Part shown: positions 46,486-55,607 of the stretch, piece after piece
Layout: each line of letters begins with the position of its first letter
Position numbering within the stretch: the stretch's first letter is position 1
Source: Brucella intermedia LMG 3301
GTDB lineage: Bacteria; Pseudomonadota; Alphaproteobacteria; Rhizobiales; Rhizobiaceae
Assembly: GCF_000182645.1 (NCBI RefSeq)
Contig: NZ_ACQA01000001.1
Coordinates: forward strand, 806,001-870,000
DNA length: 64,000 nucleotides
Direction: 5' to 3'
Translations under genes and position numbers: made by a program
The notes under the pieces: generated by a model
Told to the model about the DNA's origin: nothing
The model's input: only the letters and a program-made list of their open reading frames with translations
Database searches by the model: none

Positions 46486-46574
46486 ACATTCTAAATCAGC
46501 GCGGCACTTTCGCCGTCGGGAGAACTTCGGTAAACCACCTTGCTTATTTATGCAACTGGAACGGTCGTACGGAC

Positions 46575-47111
46575 ATGATTCTCCAACTTTTCCGCCGCAA
46601 ATCCAAAGCAAACGAGGCAATTATGCTTCGCGTTTACGAGGTGATCGTGGCGGCGGCGCGGCAAAAACGGTTCTATGCACAATTTCAGGTGCCTGACACG
46701 CCGCTGGGCCGTTATGAAATGCTTTCCCTTCATATTTTCCTCGCGCTTCACCGCATGAGGGGAGAAAACAGGGCGCTTGCCGATCTCGCGCAGGAAATCG
46801 CCGACGAGTTTTTCAAGGATGTCGACCATTCGCTTCGCGAACTGGGCATCGGCGACCAGGGCGTGCCGAAGCGCATGAAAAAGCTTGCGCGCATGTTCTA
46901 TGGCCGCGTCGGGGCTTATGGCGAGGCGCTCGACGCGAATGATGGCGATGCGCTGGCGGCGGCCCTGACGCGAAACATCCGCCCGGATCTCGAATTCTGG
47001 CCGCATGCCCACCATTTGGCTGAATATGTGCTGGCGTGCCGCGACCGGCTGCAAAAAATTGCAGACGACGCTTTGGTGGCAGGCGACATTTCCTATATGG
47101 ATGCAGACTAA
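46575..47111 (+). CDS. ubiquinol-cytochrome c chaperone family protein (CBP3/UQCC1-like)
   Basis: 178 residues. LRVYEVIVAAARQKRFYAQF, RYEMLSLHIFLALHRM and ADEFFKDVDHSLRELGIGDQ with VPKRMKKLARMFYGRVGAYG match the family of mitochondrial CBP3, which helps assemble cytochrome b of complex III. Its role in bacteria is inferred from this similarity. It is followed, after palindromic repeats, by the DUF177 gene. Confidence 0.9.
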   Translation: MILQLFRRKSKANEAIMLRVYEVIVAAARQKRFYAQFQVPDTPLGRYEMLSLHIFLALHRMRGENRALADLAQEIADEFFKDVDHSLRELGIGDQGVPKRMKKLARMFYGRVGAYGEALDANDGDALAAALTRNIRPDLEFWPHAHHLAEYVLACRDRLQKIADDALVAGDISYMDAD

Positions 47112-47112
47112 A

Positions 47113-47215
47113 GCATGTCTCCGAAAAGTGGGAACCGGTTTTGGGAGACATGCATGGGAACAAAACTTAAGAGCGCATCCTGAAAAGTGTAAAACAGTTT
47201 TCGGATAAGATGCGC
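47113..47215. repeat. two adjacent palindromic repeats (GCATGTCTCC type and GCGCATC copy 3)
   Basis: GCATGTCTCC (47113-47122) and GGAGACATGC (47144-47153) flank CGAAAAGTGGGAACCGGTTTT. Then GCGCATC (47173-47179) and GATGCGC (47209-47215) flank CTGAAAAGTGTAAAACAGTTTTCGG. Both share the GAAAAGTG...GTTTT core, so they are two branches of one repeat family. Confidence 0.7.
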
Positions 47216-47265
47216 GCCAAAGGCGACTTTGCGCCAACGAACAATGCTGAAAAAGGCCAATGAGA

Positions 47266-47823
47266 ATGACTGATAAACCGGCGCTCACCTATCCTGTTCC
47301 GGTTCTTCACCTGCCGCAAAAGGGCGTAACGGTGAAAATAGGCACGGATGAGAAAGAGCGCGCAGCGCTCGCGGCAGACCATGGGCTTGAGGCCGTGAAT
47401 GCCTTTGCCGCAGAGTTTCTGATTACGCCTTGGAAAAAGGATGGTATCCGGGTGCGTGGCCGTATCGACGCGGAAATCGTTCAATCCTGCGTCGTGACGC
47501 TGGAACCGCTGACCAACAGCATTGCCGAGGAAGTCGATACGATTTTCGTGCCGAAAAATTCACGGCTGGCGCGAATTCAGCTTGATGATAGCGGCGAAAT
47601 GCTGCTCGATGCGGAAGGCGCGGACAGTCCGGAAGTTTTTGTCGGCGACAAGATCGATGTCGGTGCGATTGCGGAGGAATTCTTCGATCTCGCCATCGAT
47701 CCCTATCCCCGCAAGCCAGGCTTGCCGGACGATAGCGAGCCGAAGGTTTTCGGGGACGATGATGGGGAAGAGAAGCCCGTTTCGCCATTTGCGAAACTTT
47801 CGGAATGGCAAAAGAAGCCGTAA
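47266..47823 (+). CDS. DUF177 (YceD-like) protein
   Basis: 185 residues; ATG 47266 is nine bases from AAAAGG, better than ATG 47260. WKKDGIRVRGRIDAEIVQSC, VVTLEPLTNSIAEEVDTIFV and EEFFDLAIDPYPRKPG match DUF177, linked in many bacteria to 23S rRNA accumulation and usually next to rpmF or plsX. Here it precedes plsX-fabH directly, as expected. The cysteine in VQSCVVTL is the usual one of the family's paired Cys. Confidence 0.9.
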   Translation: MTDKPALTYPVPVLHLPQKGVTVKIGTDEKERAALAADHGLEAVNAFAAEFLITPWKKDGIRVRGRIDAEIVQSCVVTLEPLTNSIAEEVDTIFVPKNSRLARIQLDDSGEMLLDAEGADSPEVFVGDKIDVGAIAEEFFDLAIDPYPRKPGLPDDSEPKVFGDDDGEEKPVSPFAKLSEWQKKP

Positions 47824-47940
47824 TTCACAGTGAGTTTGTCAGAATTTGGTTGTGTGGAAACGCAAAAGCACTATTTTCGCCGAAAACCTGTCTGCTGCAA
47901 AAGGCAGAGCAGGAGCAGGGTCGCACAGGAATAATCAAGA

Positions 47941-48999
47941 GTGATCAAAATTTCGATTGACGCGATGGGCGGTGATTTTGGCCCTGAAGTGGTCATCCCC
48001 GGCGCAGCGAAGGCGCTTGAGCGTCATCCTGACATCCGCTTCATATTCTTCGGTCTCCCCGCGCAGGTGGAGCCGGTGCTGGCACGCTATCCGAAGCTGA
48101 AGGCCGCATCGGAGTTCCGCGCGAGCGAGGTTGCCATCAGCATGGACGACAAGCCAAGCCAGGCCCTGCGCGCCGGTCGTGGCAAATCGTCCATGTGGCA
48201 GGCCATTGAGGCCGTAAAGACCGGCGACGCCCAGGCATGTATCTCCGCCGGCAATACCGGCGCGCTTATGGCCATGTCCAAGTTTTGCCTGCGTATGATG
48301 TCGGATGTCGAGCGTCCGGCGATTGCGGGCATCTGGCCAACGCTGCGCGGTGAAAGCATCGTCCTCGATATAGGCGCCACCATTGGCGCCGATGCGCGCC
48401 AGCTCGTCGACTATGCCGTCATGGGCGCGGGTATGGCGCGTGCCCTGTTCGAGGTGCGCAAGCCGACCGTCGGGCTTCTCAATGTCGGCACGGAAGAGGT
48501 CAAGGGCCTCGACGAGATCAAGGAAGCAGGCCAGATTCTGCGCGATACGCCGCTTGAAGGACTTGCCTATTCCGGTTTTGTTGAAGGCAACGACATCGGC
48601 AAGGGTACGGTGGATGTGGTCGTGACCGAAGGTTTCACCGGAAATATCGCGCTCAAGGCCGCGGAAGGCACGGCCCGCCAGATGGCGGAGCTGCTGCGTC
48701 AGGCCATGAGCCGCACGCTGCTTGCCAAGATTGGCTACGTTTTCGCCAAGGGCGCGTTCGACCGCCTGCGCGAGAAAATGGACCCGAACAAGGTCAATGG
48801 CGGCGTTTTCCTTGGCTTGAGCGGAATTGTTATCAAAAGTCATGGCAGCGCGAATGCCGAAGGCTTCTGTTCGGCGGTGGAAGTCGGCTATGACATGGTG
48901 AGAAATCGCCTTCTGGAAAAGATCGAGGCCGATCTGGCGCATTTCCACCACAGTCATCCGCATGTTTCGAGTGAAGGTGACGAGGCTGCGAAGGCTTGA
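47941..48999 (+). CDS. plsX: phosphate acyltransferase PlsX
   Basis: 352 residues from GTG 47941 ([20 protein letters not shown]). [40 protein letters not shown] and [13 protein letters not shown] are PlsX signatures. It makes acyl-phosphate from acyl-ACP for phospholipid synthesis. Precedes fabH, the standard plsX-fabH-ihfA arrangement. Confidence 0.96.
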   Translation: MIKISIDAMGGDFGPEVVIPGAAKALERHPDIRFIFFGLPAQVEPVLARYPKLKAASEFRASEVAISMDDKPSQALRAGRGKSSMWQAIEAVKTGDAQACISAGNTGALMAMSKFCLRMMSDVERPAIAGIWPTLRGESIVLDIGATIGADARQLVDYAVMGAGMARALFEVRKPTVGLLNVGTEEVKGLDEIKEAGQILRDTPLEGLAYSGFVEGNDIGKGTVDVVVTEGFTGNIALKAAEGTARQMAELLRQAMSRTLLAKIGYVFAKGAFDRLREKMDPNKVNGGVFLGLSGIVIKSHGSANAEGFCSAVEVGYDMVRNRLLEKIEADLAHFHHSHPHVSSEGDEAAKA

Positions 49000-49168
49000 A
49001 TTCCGCAACGCCATCCAGGAAGTGCATTTGAAAGACTTGCGGATTGCCGGATATCCTTCGGCGCCGAAGCGGTGAAGTAACTTTTACCGGTTATGTGTAG
49101 GGCCAGAATTCTCGACTGCGCGCACGATGTTCGCCGCGCCGGTCGCATGTAAGGACAGGAAATAAGAG

Positions 49169-50140
49169 ATGATAAGATCTGTCGTGCGGGGTATCGGTTC
49201 GGCATTGCCGAAGCGGGTCATGAAGAATACCGATTTCGAAGGTATCATCGAAACCTCGGACGAATGGATCGTGCAGCGCACGGGTATCCGTGAACGTCAC
49301 ATTGCGGGCGACGATGAAACCACGGTTTCGCTTGGCACCGCAGCAGCGCGCGCGGCGATCGAGAATGCAGGCTTGCAGCCGACCGATATCGATCTCGTCT
49401 TGCTGGCCACCTCCACACCCAACCATACGTTTCCGGCCAGTGCCGTGGAAATCCAGCGCGAGCTTGGAATCACCACCGGTTTTGCATTCGACATGCAGGC
49501 CGTGTGCAGCGGCTTCATCTATGCCATCACCACGGCGGACCTCTATATCCGCGGCGGCATGGCGAAGCGCGTTCTGGTCATTGGCGCGGAAACCTTTTCG
49601 CGTATTCTCGACTGGAGTGACCGCACGACCTGCGTTCTTTTCGGCGATGGCGCCGGTGCGCTCGTGCTGGAAGCCGCCGAGGGCAATGGCCTGACCTCGG
49701 ATCGCGGCGTTCTCGCCGCCAACCTGCGTTCGGACGGCAATCACAAGGAAAAGCTCTTTGTCGATGGCGGCCCGTCCACGACGCAGACCGTCGGCCACCT
49801 GCGCATGGAAGGCCGCGAAGTCTTCAAGCACGCAGTCGGCATGATCACCGACGTTATCGAGGCCTCGTTCGATGAAACCGGCCTTACTGCCGAGGATATC
49901 GACTGGTTCGTCCCGCACCAGGCCAATAAGCGCATTATCGACGCTTCCGCCAAGAAGCTGAATATTGCGGAAAACAAGGTGGTCATCACCGTTGACCGTC
50001 ATGGCAACACCTCTGCTGCCTCGGTTCCGCTGGCGCTCGCAACCGCTGTTGCGGACGGTCGCATCAAGAAGGGCGACCTCGTTCTTCTGGAGGCAATGGG
50101 CGGCGGATTCACCTGGGGCGCGGTTCTGTTGCGTTGGTAA
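49169..50140 (+). CDS. fabH: 3-oxoacyl-ACP synthase III
   Basis: 323 residues. Catalytic Cys in [15 protein letters not shown], His in [18 protein letters not shown] and Asn in [15 protein letters not shown] give the Cys-His-Asn triad. It starts fatty-acid synthesis by condensing acetyl-CoA with malonyl-ACP. AGGACAGGA precedes the start. Same strand as plsX and ihfA. Confidence 0.96.
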   Translation: MIRSVVRGIGSALPKRVMKNTDFEGIIETSDEWIVQRTGIRERHIAGDDETTVSLGTAAARAAIENAGLQPTDIDLVLLATSTPNHTFPASAVEIQRELGITTGFAFDMQAVCSGFIYAITTADLYIRGGMAKRVLVIGAETFSRILDWSDRTTCVLFGDGAGALVLEAAEGNGLTSDRGVLAANLRSDGNHKEKLFVDGGPSTTQTVGHLRMEGREVFKHAVGMITDVIEASFDETGLTAEDIDWFVPHQANKRIIDASAKKLNIAENKVVITVDRHGNTSAASVPLALATAVADGRIKKGDLVLLEAMGGGFTWGAVLLRW

Positions 50141-50258
50141 GCGATAAATTTGATCTGCCGTGAGGAAACTCGCTGCTTGACCGTTGCGCTTTTATTTGTG
50201 TAACGTCCTGTCACGTAAGGATATTATCTGTTCAAACGCTAACCAGGCAGGTTCGGTC

Positions 50259-50582
50259 ATGGGAGGTAAAACGGTCACGCGAGCTGATCTGGCAGAGGCT
50301 GTTTACCGGAAGGTAGGCCTTTCCAGAACGGAGTCGGCGGCTCTTGTCGAGATGATCCTCGACGAAGTCTGTGACGCTATCGTCAACGGCGAAACGGTGA
50401 AATTGTCGTCCTTCGCGACATTTCAGGTTCGCGACAAGAACGAGCGCATTGGCCGTAATCCGAAAACAGGCGAGGAAGTTCCAATTCTTCCCCGCCGTGT
50501 GATGACTTTCAAAGCTTCTAACGTTCTCAAGCAGCGTATTCTGCAGGAACATCAGAAGCGCGAAGCCAAAAGCCAGAAATAA
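50259..50582 (+). CDS. ihfA: integration host factor alpha subunit
   Basis: 107 residues from ATG 50259 ([20 protein letters not shown]). The HU/IHF fold is shown by [20 protein letters not shown] with the DNA-intercalating Pro nearby, [20 protein letters not shown], and a basic tail. It heterodimerises with IhfB and bends DNA at specific sites. A terminator follows. Confidence 0.95.
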   Translation: MGGKTVTRADLAEAVYRKVGLSRTESAALVEMILDEVCDAIVNGETVKLSSFATFQVRDKNERIGRNPKTGEEVPILPRRVMTFKASNVLKQRILQEHQKREAKSQK

Positions 50583-50590
50583 TTCCTGAA

Positions 50591-50616
50591 ATGCTGCCCA
50601 ACGGGCGGCATTTTTG
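50591..50616 (+). terminator. ihfA terminator
   Basis: ATGCTGCCC (50591-50599) and GGGCGGCAT (50603-50611), AAC loop, one G-U pair, then TTTTTG. Confidence 0.88.
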
Positions 50617-51218
50617 TTTTTGCGCCATCATCTCAAACTGACATCGGTTCCTTCTGCGCCTGACCCCGGGTCAAGCGCAAAGGGACCGGCTTTTGCCTGA
50701 TGCAGGTTGCCATTTGCATGGCTAGAGCATTTCCAGCAAAAGTGTGAAACGTCTACGCGGTGAAATCAGTTCACTGGACTGATTTCTTAACCCGCTTCGA
50801 TGTGTTGGATAATGCGATAAAACAAGTAGTCAGAGCGGTTCCGGCGTTCCTGTTAGAACAGGAACCGCTCTAACTATGCGCCGGTGCCAGCCGCGCTGCC
50901 TTCCGTTCTGCGTGAAGGGATGCTTATAAAGCTCTGATATTATATAATGGATTTTGCAGGGCGAATCGCTTTGCTATATTGCAATCTGAAAAATGGCAGG
51001 TTTTTCAGAAAGAGTTTGCGTTGAGCGCCGTCCGGTTTTGAATGACGTTGAGCCGTGCCTTTTTGCATGCTGGAGATTGTTAACTCCCCGTCCTTTAAAA
51101 TCCGATGCTGAAACGCCTTTTGTGTAGCAAGCGCGTTCGCGTTGGCGAGTTGAACTATCTGGATCGGCGAGGTTGCGCCGCGACGGCGAAACCCGAACCT
51201 CTGGAAAGGGCAAGTGGA
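50617..51218. other. intergenic region between ihfA and merR with several inverted repeats
   Basis: About 600 bp without a gene. CTAGAGCATTTCCAGCAAAAGTG (from about 50731, first 20 bases shared with the Bru-RS-like copies) begins a divergent repeat. GAAATCAGT (50762-50770) pairs with ACTGATTTC (50778-50786), and AGAGCGGTTCC (50832-50842) pairs with GGAACCGCTCT (50861-50871). The remaining part up to 51218 carries the merR promoter, with nothing else I recognise. Confidence 0.55.
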
Positions 51219-51758
51219 ATGGACAAGAGCCCTGATGCGTTCAGGACGATCAGCGAAGTAGCGGAGGACCTCGATCTTCCGCAGCATGTGCTGCGTTTCT
51301 GGGAAACACGCTTTACCCAGATCAAGCCAATGAAGCGTGGCGGTGGCCGCCGATATTATCGCCCGCTCGACGTGGAATTGCTGAAGGGCATTCGCCATCT
51401 CCTCTATGATCAGGGCTACACCATCAAGGGTGTGCAGCGTCTGCTCCGCGAAAACAATGCGCAGTTCATCATCGCGCTTGGCAATGGCGACGTGCAGGCC
51501 ATAGAGGCGATCACGCGCCAGAAGCAGGCCGCCGCCGACAAGCGGGCTGCCGAAGAGGCGGCGGATAATGAAATGGCTTTGCCTAGCGGCATCAAGGCGC
51601 CGCAACCGGCCCGCAAGCTTTTCGGTCTCCTGAAGGGCGAGGAAGATGGTCCCATTGGCGCTGATGGAAGGCGTCCGTCGAAGGATAATCGCTCGCTGTT
51701 GCAGGAGGCATTATTCGACCTGCTCGAATGCAAGCGTCTTCTCGATCAGGTTCGCTGA
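51219..51758 (+). CDS. MerR-family transcriptional regulator
   Basis: 179 residues from ATG 51219, eight bases after GGAAAGGG. The N-terminal MerR winged helix reads [40 protein letters not shown] and [21 protein letters not shown] Lys/Ala-rich coiled region and a C-terminal helix ([20 protein letters not shown]) follow. This is the MerR protein found next to ihfA in nearly all Rhizobiales; its targets are not known to me. No metal-binding Cys pair is evident. Confidence 0.92.
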   Translation: MDKSPDAFRTISEVAEDLDLPQHVLRFWETRFTQIKPMKRGGGRRYYRPLDVELLKGIRHLLYDQGYTIKGVQRLLRENNAQFIIALGNGDVQAIEAITRQKQAAADKRAAEEAADNEMALPSGIKAPQPARKLFGLLKGEEDGPIGADGRRPSKDNRSLLQEALFDLLECKRLLDQVR

Positions 51759-51775
51759 TCGACTCTAACCCATGA

Positions 51776-51806
51776 AAAAGGGAGGCTTTTGCCTCCCTTT
51801 TCTTTT
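51776..51806. terminator. terminator between merR and sugE
   Basis: AAAAGGGAGGC (51776-51786) and GCCTCCCTTTT (51791-51801), TTTT loop, then TCTTTT; A's on the left make it usable by the convergent sugE as well. Confidence 0.92.
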
Positions 51807-51820
51807 GTAGGCGAACTGGA

Positions 51821-52138
51821 TCAACTGGATGAGAGTTTCAATCCGATGATACCGGCGAGGATCAGCGTCACGCTTGCGACGCGGAAGAAGGTGGCCGCTT
51901 CGCCGAGGATGACGATCCCCACCACGAAAGCGCCCACCGCGCCGATACCCGTCCATATTGCATAGGCCGTGCCGAGCGGCAGGCTGCGCATGGCTATCGA
52001 CAACAGAGCGAAGCTGCCGATCATCGTCACGATGGTGATGACGCTCGGTTTGAGAAGGGAAAACCCTTCCGATTTTTTCATGAAGAAGGCCCAGACAACT
52101 TCGAGAATCCCGGCCACGGCCAGATAAATCCATGCCAT
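51821..52138 (-). CDS. sugE: SMR-family guanidinium exporter (SugE/Gdx)
   Basis: 105 residues with four transmembrane helices. [20 protein letters not shown] carries the essential Glu of helix 1; [20 protein letters not shown] and [20 protein letters not shown] are typical of the SugE/Gdx subtype. These small multidrug-resistance-family proteins export guanidinium in exchange for protons. The assignment to Gdx is strengthened by a guanidine-II riboswitch in the leader. GGGAG lies seven bases before the start. Confidence 0.94.
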   Translation of the reverse strand: MAWIYLAVAGILEVVWAFFMKKSEGFSLLKPSVITIVTMIGSFALLSIAMRSLPLGTAYAIWTGIGAVGAFVVGIVILGEAATFFRVASVTLILAGIIGLKLSSS

Positions 52139-52163
52139 TTTAATGCTCCCTGATGAGGGTTCT

Positions 52164-52213
52164 GAACGGGCCGTCCCGTTCGTTGATGAGGGCAGGAAGG
52201 TCGTCCTTCCTGC
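52164..52213 (-). promoter_or_regulatory. guanidine-II (mini-ykkC) riboswitch controlling sugE
   Basis: On the minus strand two perfect hairpins lie in tandem: GCAGGAAGG-ACGA-CCTTCCTGC (52213 to 52192) and GAACGGG-ACGG-CCCGTTC (52181 to 52164), joined by a 10-nt linker. Both loops are ACGR, the defining guanidine-binding feature of the guanidine-II class. Downstream, CCCT-CATC-AGGG overlaps the sugE ribosome binding site (AGGGAG), so control is probably translational: free guanidine frees the site. The first hairpin starts 11 bases after the atpB stop. Confidence 0.92.
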
Positions 52214-52224
52214 GAAGTCCTTGA

Positions 52225-52974
52225 TCAGTGCGACGGATGCAGTGCATCGTTGAGATACATGCAGGTCAGCATGGTGAAGACATAAGCCTGAATGATCGCC
52301 ATCAGCAATTCGAGCGCCGTCAGCGCGACGGTCATGGCAAGCGGCAGTACGGCGGTCAATATGCCTAGCGTTCCAAGGCTGCCGAGCCCGATGACGAAGC
52401 CGGCAAAGACCTTCAGCGTGATGTGCCCCGCCAGCATGACGGCGAAGAGACGGACTGAATGACTGACCGGGCGCGAGATATAGGACATGATCTCTATCGG
52501 CACGATGATCGGTGCGAGCACGACCGGTACGCCCGCAGGCATGAACAGCCGGAAGAACCCGAAGCCGTGGCGCACAAGCCCGTAGATCGTCACTGTCAGA
52601 AAGACGAGCATGGCCAGCGCGAAGGTCACGATGATATGGCTGGTCACCGTGAATGCGTAGGGAAACATGCCGATCAGATTGGCGAACAGGATGAACAGAA
52701 ACAGCGAGAAGACGAGGGGGAAGAAGGTCATGCCTTTCTCACCGGCATTCTCGCGCAATGTCTTCGACACGAATTCGTAGAGAATCTCGGCGGAGGACTG
52801 CCAGCGTCCCGGGACCACGCTGCCCCTTTTGGACGAGAGGAACATGAATGCAGCCGCGCTCAGCGCTGTCAGCATCATGAAAAGTGCGGAATTGGTGAAA
52901 GCAACCGGCTGTCCGCCGATTTCGCCAAGTTCAACGATGGGCTTGATTGCAAATTGTTCGATCGGTCCTGCCAT
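52225..52974 (-). CDS. atpB: F0F1 ATP synthase subunit a, apparently orphan paralogue
   Basis: 249 residues from ATG 52974, preceded by GAGGAAG. Five to six transmembrane helices; the essential Arg is in [20 protein letters not shown] and the last helix has [20 protein letters not shown]. It is full length, but the usual RLFANML reads RLFAVML (Asn to Val at the E. coli N214 position). No atpI, atpE or atpF flanks it: upstream is a divergent MBL gene, downstream is riboswitch-controlled sugE. It differs clearly from the Brucella atpB I remember (MANDPIHQFQ start), so it is likely a second copy. Function in ATP synthase unproven. Confidence 0.85.
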   Translation of the reverse strand: MAGPIEQFAIKPIVELGEIGGQPVAFTNSALFMMLTALSAAAFMFLSSKRGSVVPGRWQSSAEILYEFVSKTLRENAGEKGMTFFPLVFSLFLFILFANLIGMFPYAFTVTSHIIVTFALAMLVFLTVTIYGLVRHGFGFFRLFMPAGVPVVLAPIIVPIEIMSYISRPVSHSVRLFAVMLAGHITLKVFAGFVIGLGSLGTLGILTAVLPLAMTVALTALELLMAIIQAYVFTMLTCMYLNDALHPSH

Positions 52975-53184
52975 AGGACTTCCTCCTATGGGGCCGTCCC
53001 CGATGCGAACACTGGCGCAGGTCGTCCCGCGCGGCATTTTAAATAGTGATTCTTGCTGGCAGAGGCAAGAGGATTGACGCTTCTGGAAAGCCCAACAGAA
53101 ACTTGATCACGCATCCCATGTATCAGGGAGCTTTTTCGCGTATTCTACCGTTCTTAACCACAGATTATGCCGGGAGATCGATCC

Positions 53185-54180
53185 ATGACCATCTCAAGAC
53201 GTAATTTCATTGTTACAGCATCTGCTGCCGGGGCCGGACTGGCCTTGTCGCCGCTGGAGCTTGCCAGGGCAGCAGCCGAAACAGGCGGTTCCAAAGTGCC
53301 AAATCCTTCACAGGTAGAAAATCCGGGCTTCCATCGTTTCCAGTTCGGTGATTTCGAAATCACCACCCTTTCCGATGGGCGCAGGGCAGGCGAGGCGCCC
53401 GAAAAGACTTATGCGGTGGGACAGGACCCGAAGGCGGTCGCCGCACTTCTCGAGGAAAACCTTCTGCCCGCTGACCGTTTCGTCAACAGTTTCACACCGG
53501 TGCTCATCAATACAGGCAAGGAGCTTGTGCTGTTCGACACAGGCATGGGGGCTGGCGCTCGCGAGGCGGGGCTCGGCAGGCTGGCCAGCGCGCTGGAAGC
53601 CTCTGGTTACAAGACGGATGATGTCTCGCTGGTCGTGCTGAGCCATTTCCACCCCGATCATATCGGTGGGTTGATGGAAGACGGCAAGCCAGCCTTCGCC
53701 AATGCCCGATACGCGGCGGGACAGAAGGAGTTCTATTTCTGGACAGACCCCGCGCGGCTCGACAGTCCCGCGAAGACAGTTGCCGAAATGGTGGCAAAAA
53801 ACGTCAAGCCTCTGGCCGACAAGATGACGTTTCTGGGGGATGACAGCGAGGTCGTATCCGGCATCCATTCCGTGGCCGCCTACGGCCACACGCCGGGTCA
53901 CCTTGCTTTCCGGATCGAAACGGGCGGCAAGTCACTCATGCTCATCTCGGACACGGCAAACCATTTCGTCATCACCTTGCAGCGGCCCGAATGGCACGTT
54001 TCCTTCGATATCGACAAGGAGGCCGCCGTCCAGACCCGCAAGCGCATGTTCGACATGATCGCGACGGACAGGCTGCCCTTCATCGGCTATCATATGCCGT
54101 TTCCCGCCTTGGCCTATCTCAAGCGGGAAGGTGAGGGCTATCGCTACATCGCGGAAACCTATCAGCTCCGTGAGAAATAG
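53185..54180 (+). CDS. MBL-fold metallo-hydrolase, Tat-exported
   Basis: 331 residues from ATG 53185. A twin-arginine signal (SRRNFIVTASAAGAGLALSP) is followed by the metallo-beta-lactamase fold: TGKELVLFDTGMG, the metal motif VLSHFHPDHIGGLMEDGKP, AAYGHTPGHLAFRIETGG and ISDTANHFV. It belongs to the periplasmic hydrolase group seen next to SDRs or used as lactonase-like enzymes; substrate unknown. Divergent from atpB. Confidence 0.87.
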   Translation: MTISRRNFIVTASAAGAGLALSPLELARAAAETGGSKVPNPSQVENPGFHRFQFGDFEITTLSDGRRAGEAPEKTYAVGQDPKAVAALLEENLLPADRFVNSFTPVLINTGKELVLFDTGMGAGAREAGLGRLASALEASGYKTDDVSLVVLSHFHPDHIGGLMEDGKPAFANARYAAGQKEFYFWTDPARLDSPAKTVAEMVAKNVKPLADKMTFLGDDSEVVSGIHSVAAYGHTPGHLAFRIETGGKSLMLISDTANHFVITLQRPEWHVSFDIDKEAAVQTRKRMFDMIATDRLPFIGYHMPFPALAYLKREGEGYRYIAETYQLREK

Positions 54181-54203
54181 TTTCGAGCGATGACCGCTCG
54201 TCC

Positions 54204-54307
54204 AGAGCATTTCCAGCAAAAATGCGAAGCGGTTTTGCGTTGGAAAACGCGGCAAACAAATACTTGGAGCGCTTCCGACGATTCCGTTTAAATCCGAAGC
54301 GCTCTAG
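54204..54307 (+). repeat. ~104-bp palindromic element (Bru-RS-like), copy B
   Basis: Starts AGAGCATTTCCAGCAAAAAT, contains GCGAAGCGGTTTTGCGTTGG and GCGCTTCCGACGATTCCG, and ends GCGCTCTAG. It is the inverse-orientation twin of copy A (26357-26460). The terminal CTAG supplies the TAG stop codon (54304-54306) of the leftward SDR gene. Confidence 0.75.
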
Positions 54308-55032
54308 CGTCCGCCGGCAACATCGATGAATGTGCCGGTGACATAAGCGGGAGCGTCGTTCAACAGCCAGAAAATGGCTTCGGCGACCTCCTCCGCCTTT
54401 CCGGCCCGCCCCACCGGCGTACCGGCGCCCAGTCGCGCCGCGCGATCCGGGTTGCCTCCGCTTGCATGAATATCGGTATCGATCAGGCCCGGTCGCACCG
54501 CATTGACCCGGATGCCCTTTGGCGCCAGTTCCTTCGACAGGCCGATCGTCAGCGTATCGAGTGCACCTTTCGCTCCGGCATAATCCACATATTCAAAGGG
54601 CGACCCGAGACGTGACGCCATGGACGAAACGATGACGATGGAGCTGTCCGGCTGCAAGCGTCGCGCCGCCTCGCGGGCGCACAGATATGTGCCATAAACA
54701 TTCACGTCGAACATGGTTTTCAGGCGCTCGGCGCTCATGTCCGCAAGCGGCATAGTCTGGGCCACGATGCCGGCGTTCAGGACCACGCCTTTCAGCGGAC
54801 CAAGCCCCGCTTCGGCCTTGTCGAACATGGCGATCACGTCCTCTTCGCTGGATATGTCGCCCTGGATGGCCAGCGCTTTCGCACCGAGCCTCGCTGCTTC
54901 GGCCGCTGTTTGCTGTGCAGCCCGTTCGTTCCCGGCATAATTCAAGGCCACGGACCAACCCTGCGCCGCACTGCGCAGGATAGCAGCGCGACCGATGCCG
55001 CGACTTCCACCGGTGACCAGAACGTTCCTCAT
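54304..55032 (-). CDS. short-chain dehydrogenase/reductase
   Basis: 242 residues from ATG 55032, right after GGAGGAGAGC. The cofactor motif MRNVLVTGGSRGIGRAAILR with TGGSRGIG, NAG in VVLNAGIVAQTM, catalytic Ser in IVIVSSMASRLG and YxxxK in YVDYAGAKGALDTL are all present. The acidic or basic residue after strand 2 (NYAGNERA) suggests NADP(H). It resembles FabG-like reductases; substrate unknown. Its stop codon comes from the palindromic repeat, so its last residues may differ from relatives. Confidence 0.9.
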   Translation of the reverse strand: MRNVLVTGGSRGIGRAAILRSAAQGWSVALNYAGNERAAQQTAAEAARLGAKALAIQGDISSEEDVIAMFDKAEAGLGPLKGVVLNAGIVAQTMPLADMSAERLKTMFDVNVYGTYLCAREAARRLQPDSSIVIVSSMASRLGSPFEYVDYAGAKGALDTLTIGLSKELAPKGIRVNAVRPGLIDTDIHASGGNPDRAARLGAGTPVGRAGKAEEVAEAIFWLLNDAPAYVTGTFIDVAGGR

Positions 55033-55127
55033 GCTCTCCTCCATGCCAACCATGGCAGAGGTAATCCGATTTGCACTTTATGTGCAAAGGAAAGATCGTA
55101 TGAAAATAAAGGTTTGGGGGGAGGAAA

Positions 55128-55170
55128 GGGTTGAAGCGGAGGGATTCGAACCCACGGCGTTCTACCCGGG
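55128..55170 (-). other. tRNA 3'-end-like fragment (possible attachment-site remnant)
   Basis: On the minus strand CCGTGGGTTCGAATCCC plus CCGCTTC-type acceptor sequence resembles a tRNA T arm and 3' end. It matches 26 of 32 positions of the 3' end of the tRNA-Pro(GGG) gene exactly 800 bp away in the same orientation. Part of this match is expected from T-arm conservation. GGCG...CGCC just 5' of it could be a variable arm, but no anticodon arm or 5' half is found. Confidence 0.4.
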
Positions 55171-55328
55171 ACCGCCTCTGGGACGCGCGATCATTTCAAT
55201 CACGTCATTTTGTTACGCATCCGAAATGAAAAATGCAATCGTTGGAAGGCGTGCTATTGGTTTCCCGCTTGAATGAAACACGGGGGCACCTCACGAGTTT
55301 TTCTCTCGTTCCGAATCTTTGTTTTAAT

Positions 55329-55607
55329 TTACAATAGCCTGGCGAAATTCTTCTGCGCTGTTTCGGATACCGGCATTCCGTTATTTCTAAGAAACTCCTC
55401 AATGGCGAATTCCGGCGTGTGACCAAGGCCGATTTGGGTATTAGCCATAACCTTGCCATTGGAGCGAACAGCTCCAGCAATATAAATGGTCTTGCCTTCG
55501 GATTTCTTGATCGGGTCAAGTTTATAACCGACCCACGCGCCAAATCGTTCTGACGCAAATTCGCTGTACGTCCAATTGCAACGATTATTGTCACGCCTGG
55601 CGATCAT
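55329..55607 (-). CDS. hypothetical protein in AT-richer island
   Basis: 92 residues from ATG 55607, which has a strong GGGAGG site six bases ahead. The frame extends in the open to GTG 55724 (131 residues), also with a purine-rich leader. Visible sequence: WTYSEFASERFGAWVGYKLD, KKSEGKTIYIAGAVRSNGKV and GHTPEFAIEEFLRNNGMPVS. No family recognised. Base composition is more AT-rich than neighbours, and it lies between a tRNA-like fragment and tRNA-Pro, so transfer is likely. Confidence 0.55.
   Translation of the reverse strand: MIARRDNNRCNWTYSEFASERFGAWVGYKLDPIKKSEGKTIYIAGAVRSNGKVMANTQIGLGHTPEFAIEEFLRNNGMPVSETAQKNFARLL

Noticed and set aside
52192..52213. Treating the GC hairpin after atpB as a simple terminator
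   Set aside because: There is no T run, the loop is ACGA, and a second ACGG-loop hairpin follows before sugE; the guanidine-II riboswitch explains both.
54995..55276. Rightward 93-codon frame with EAEGFEPTAFYPG
   Set aside because: This kind of peptide is typical of translated tRNA 3'-end DNA; it covers the tRNA-like fragment.
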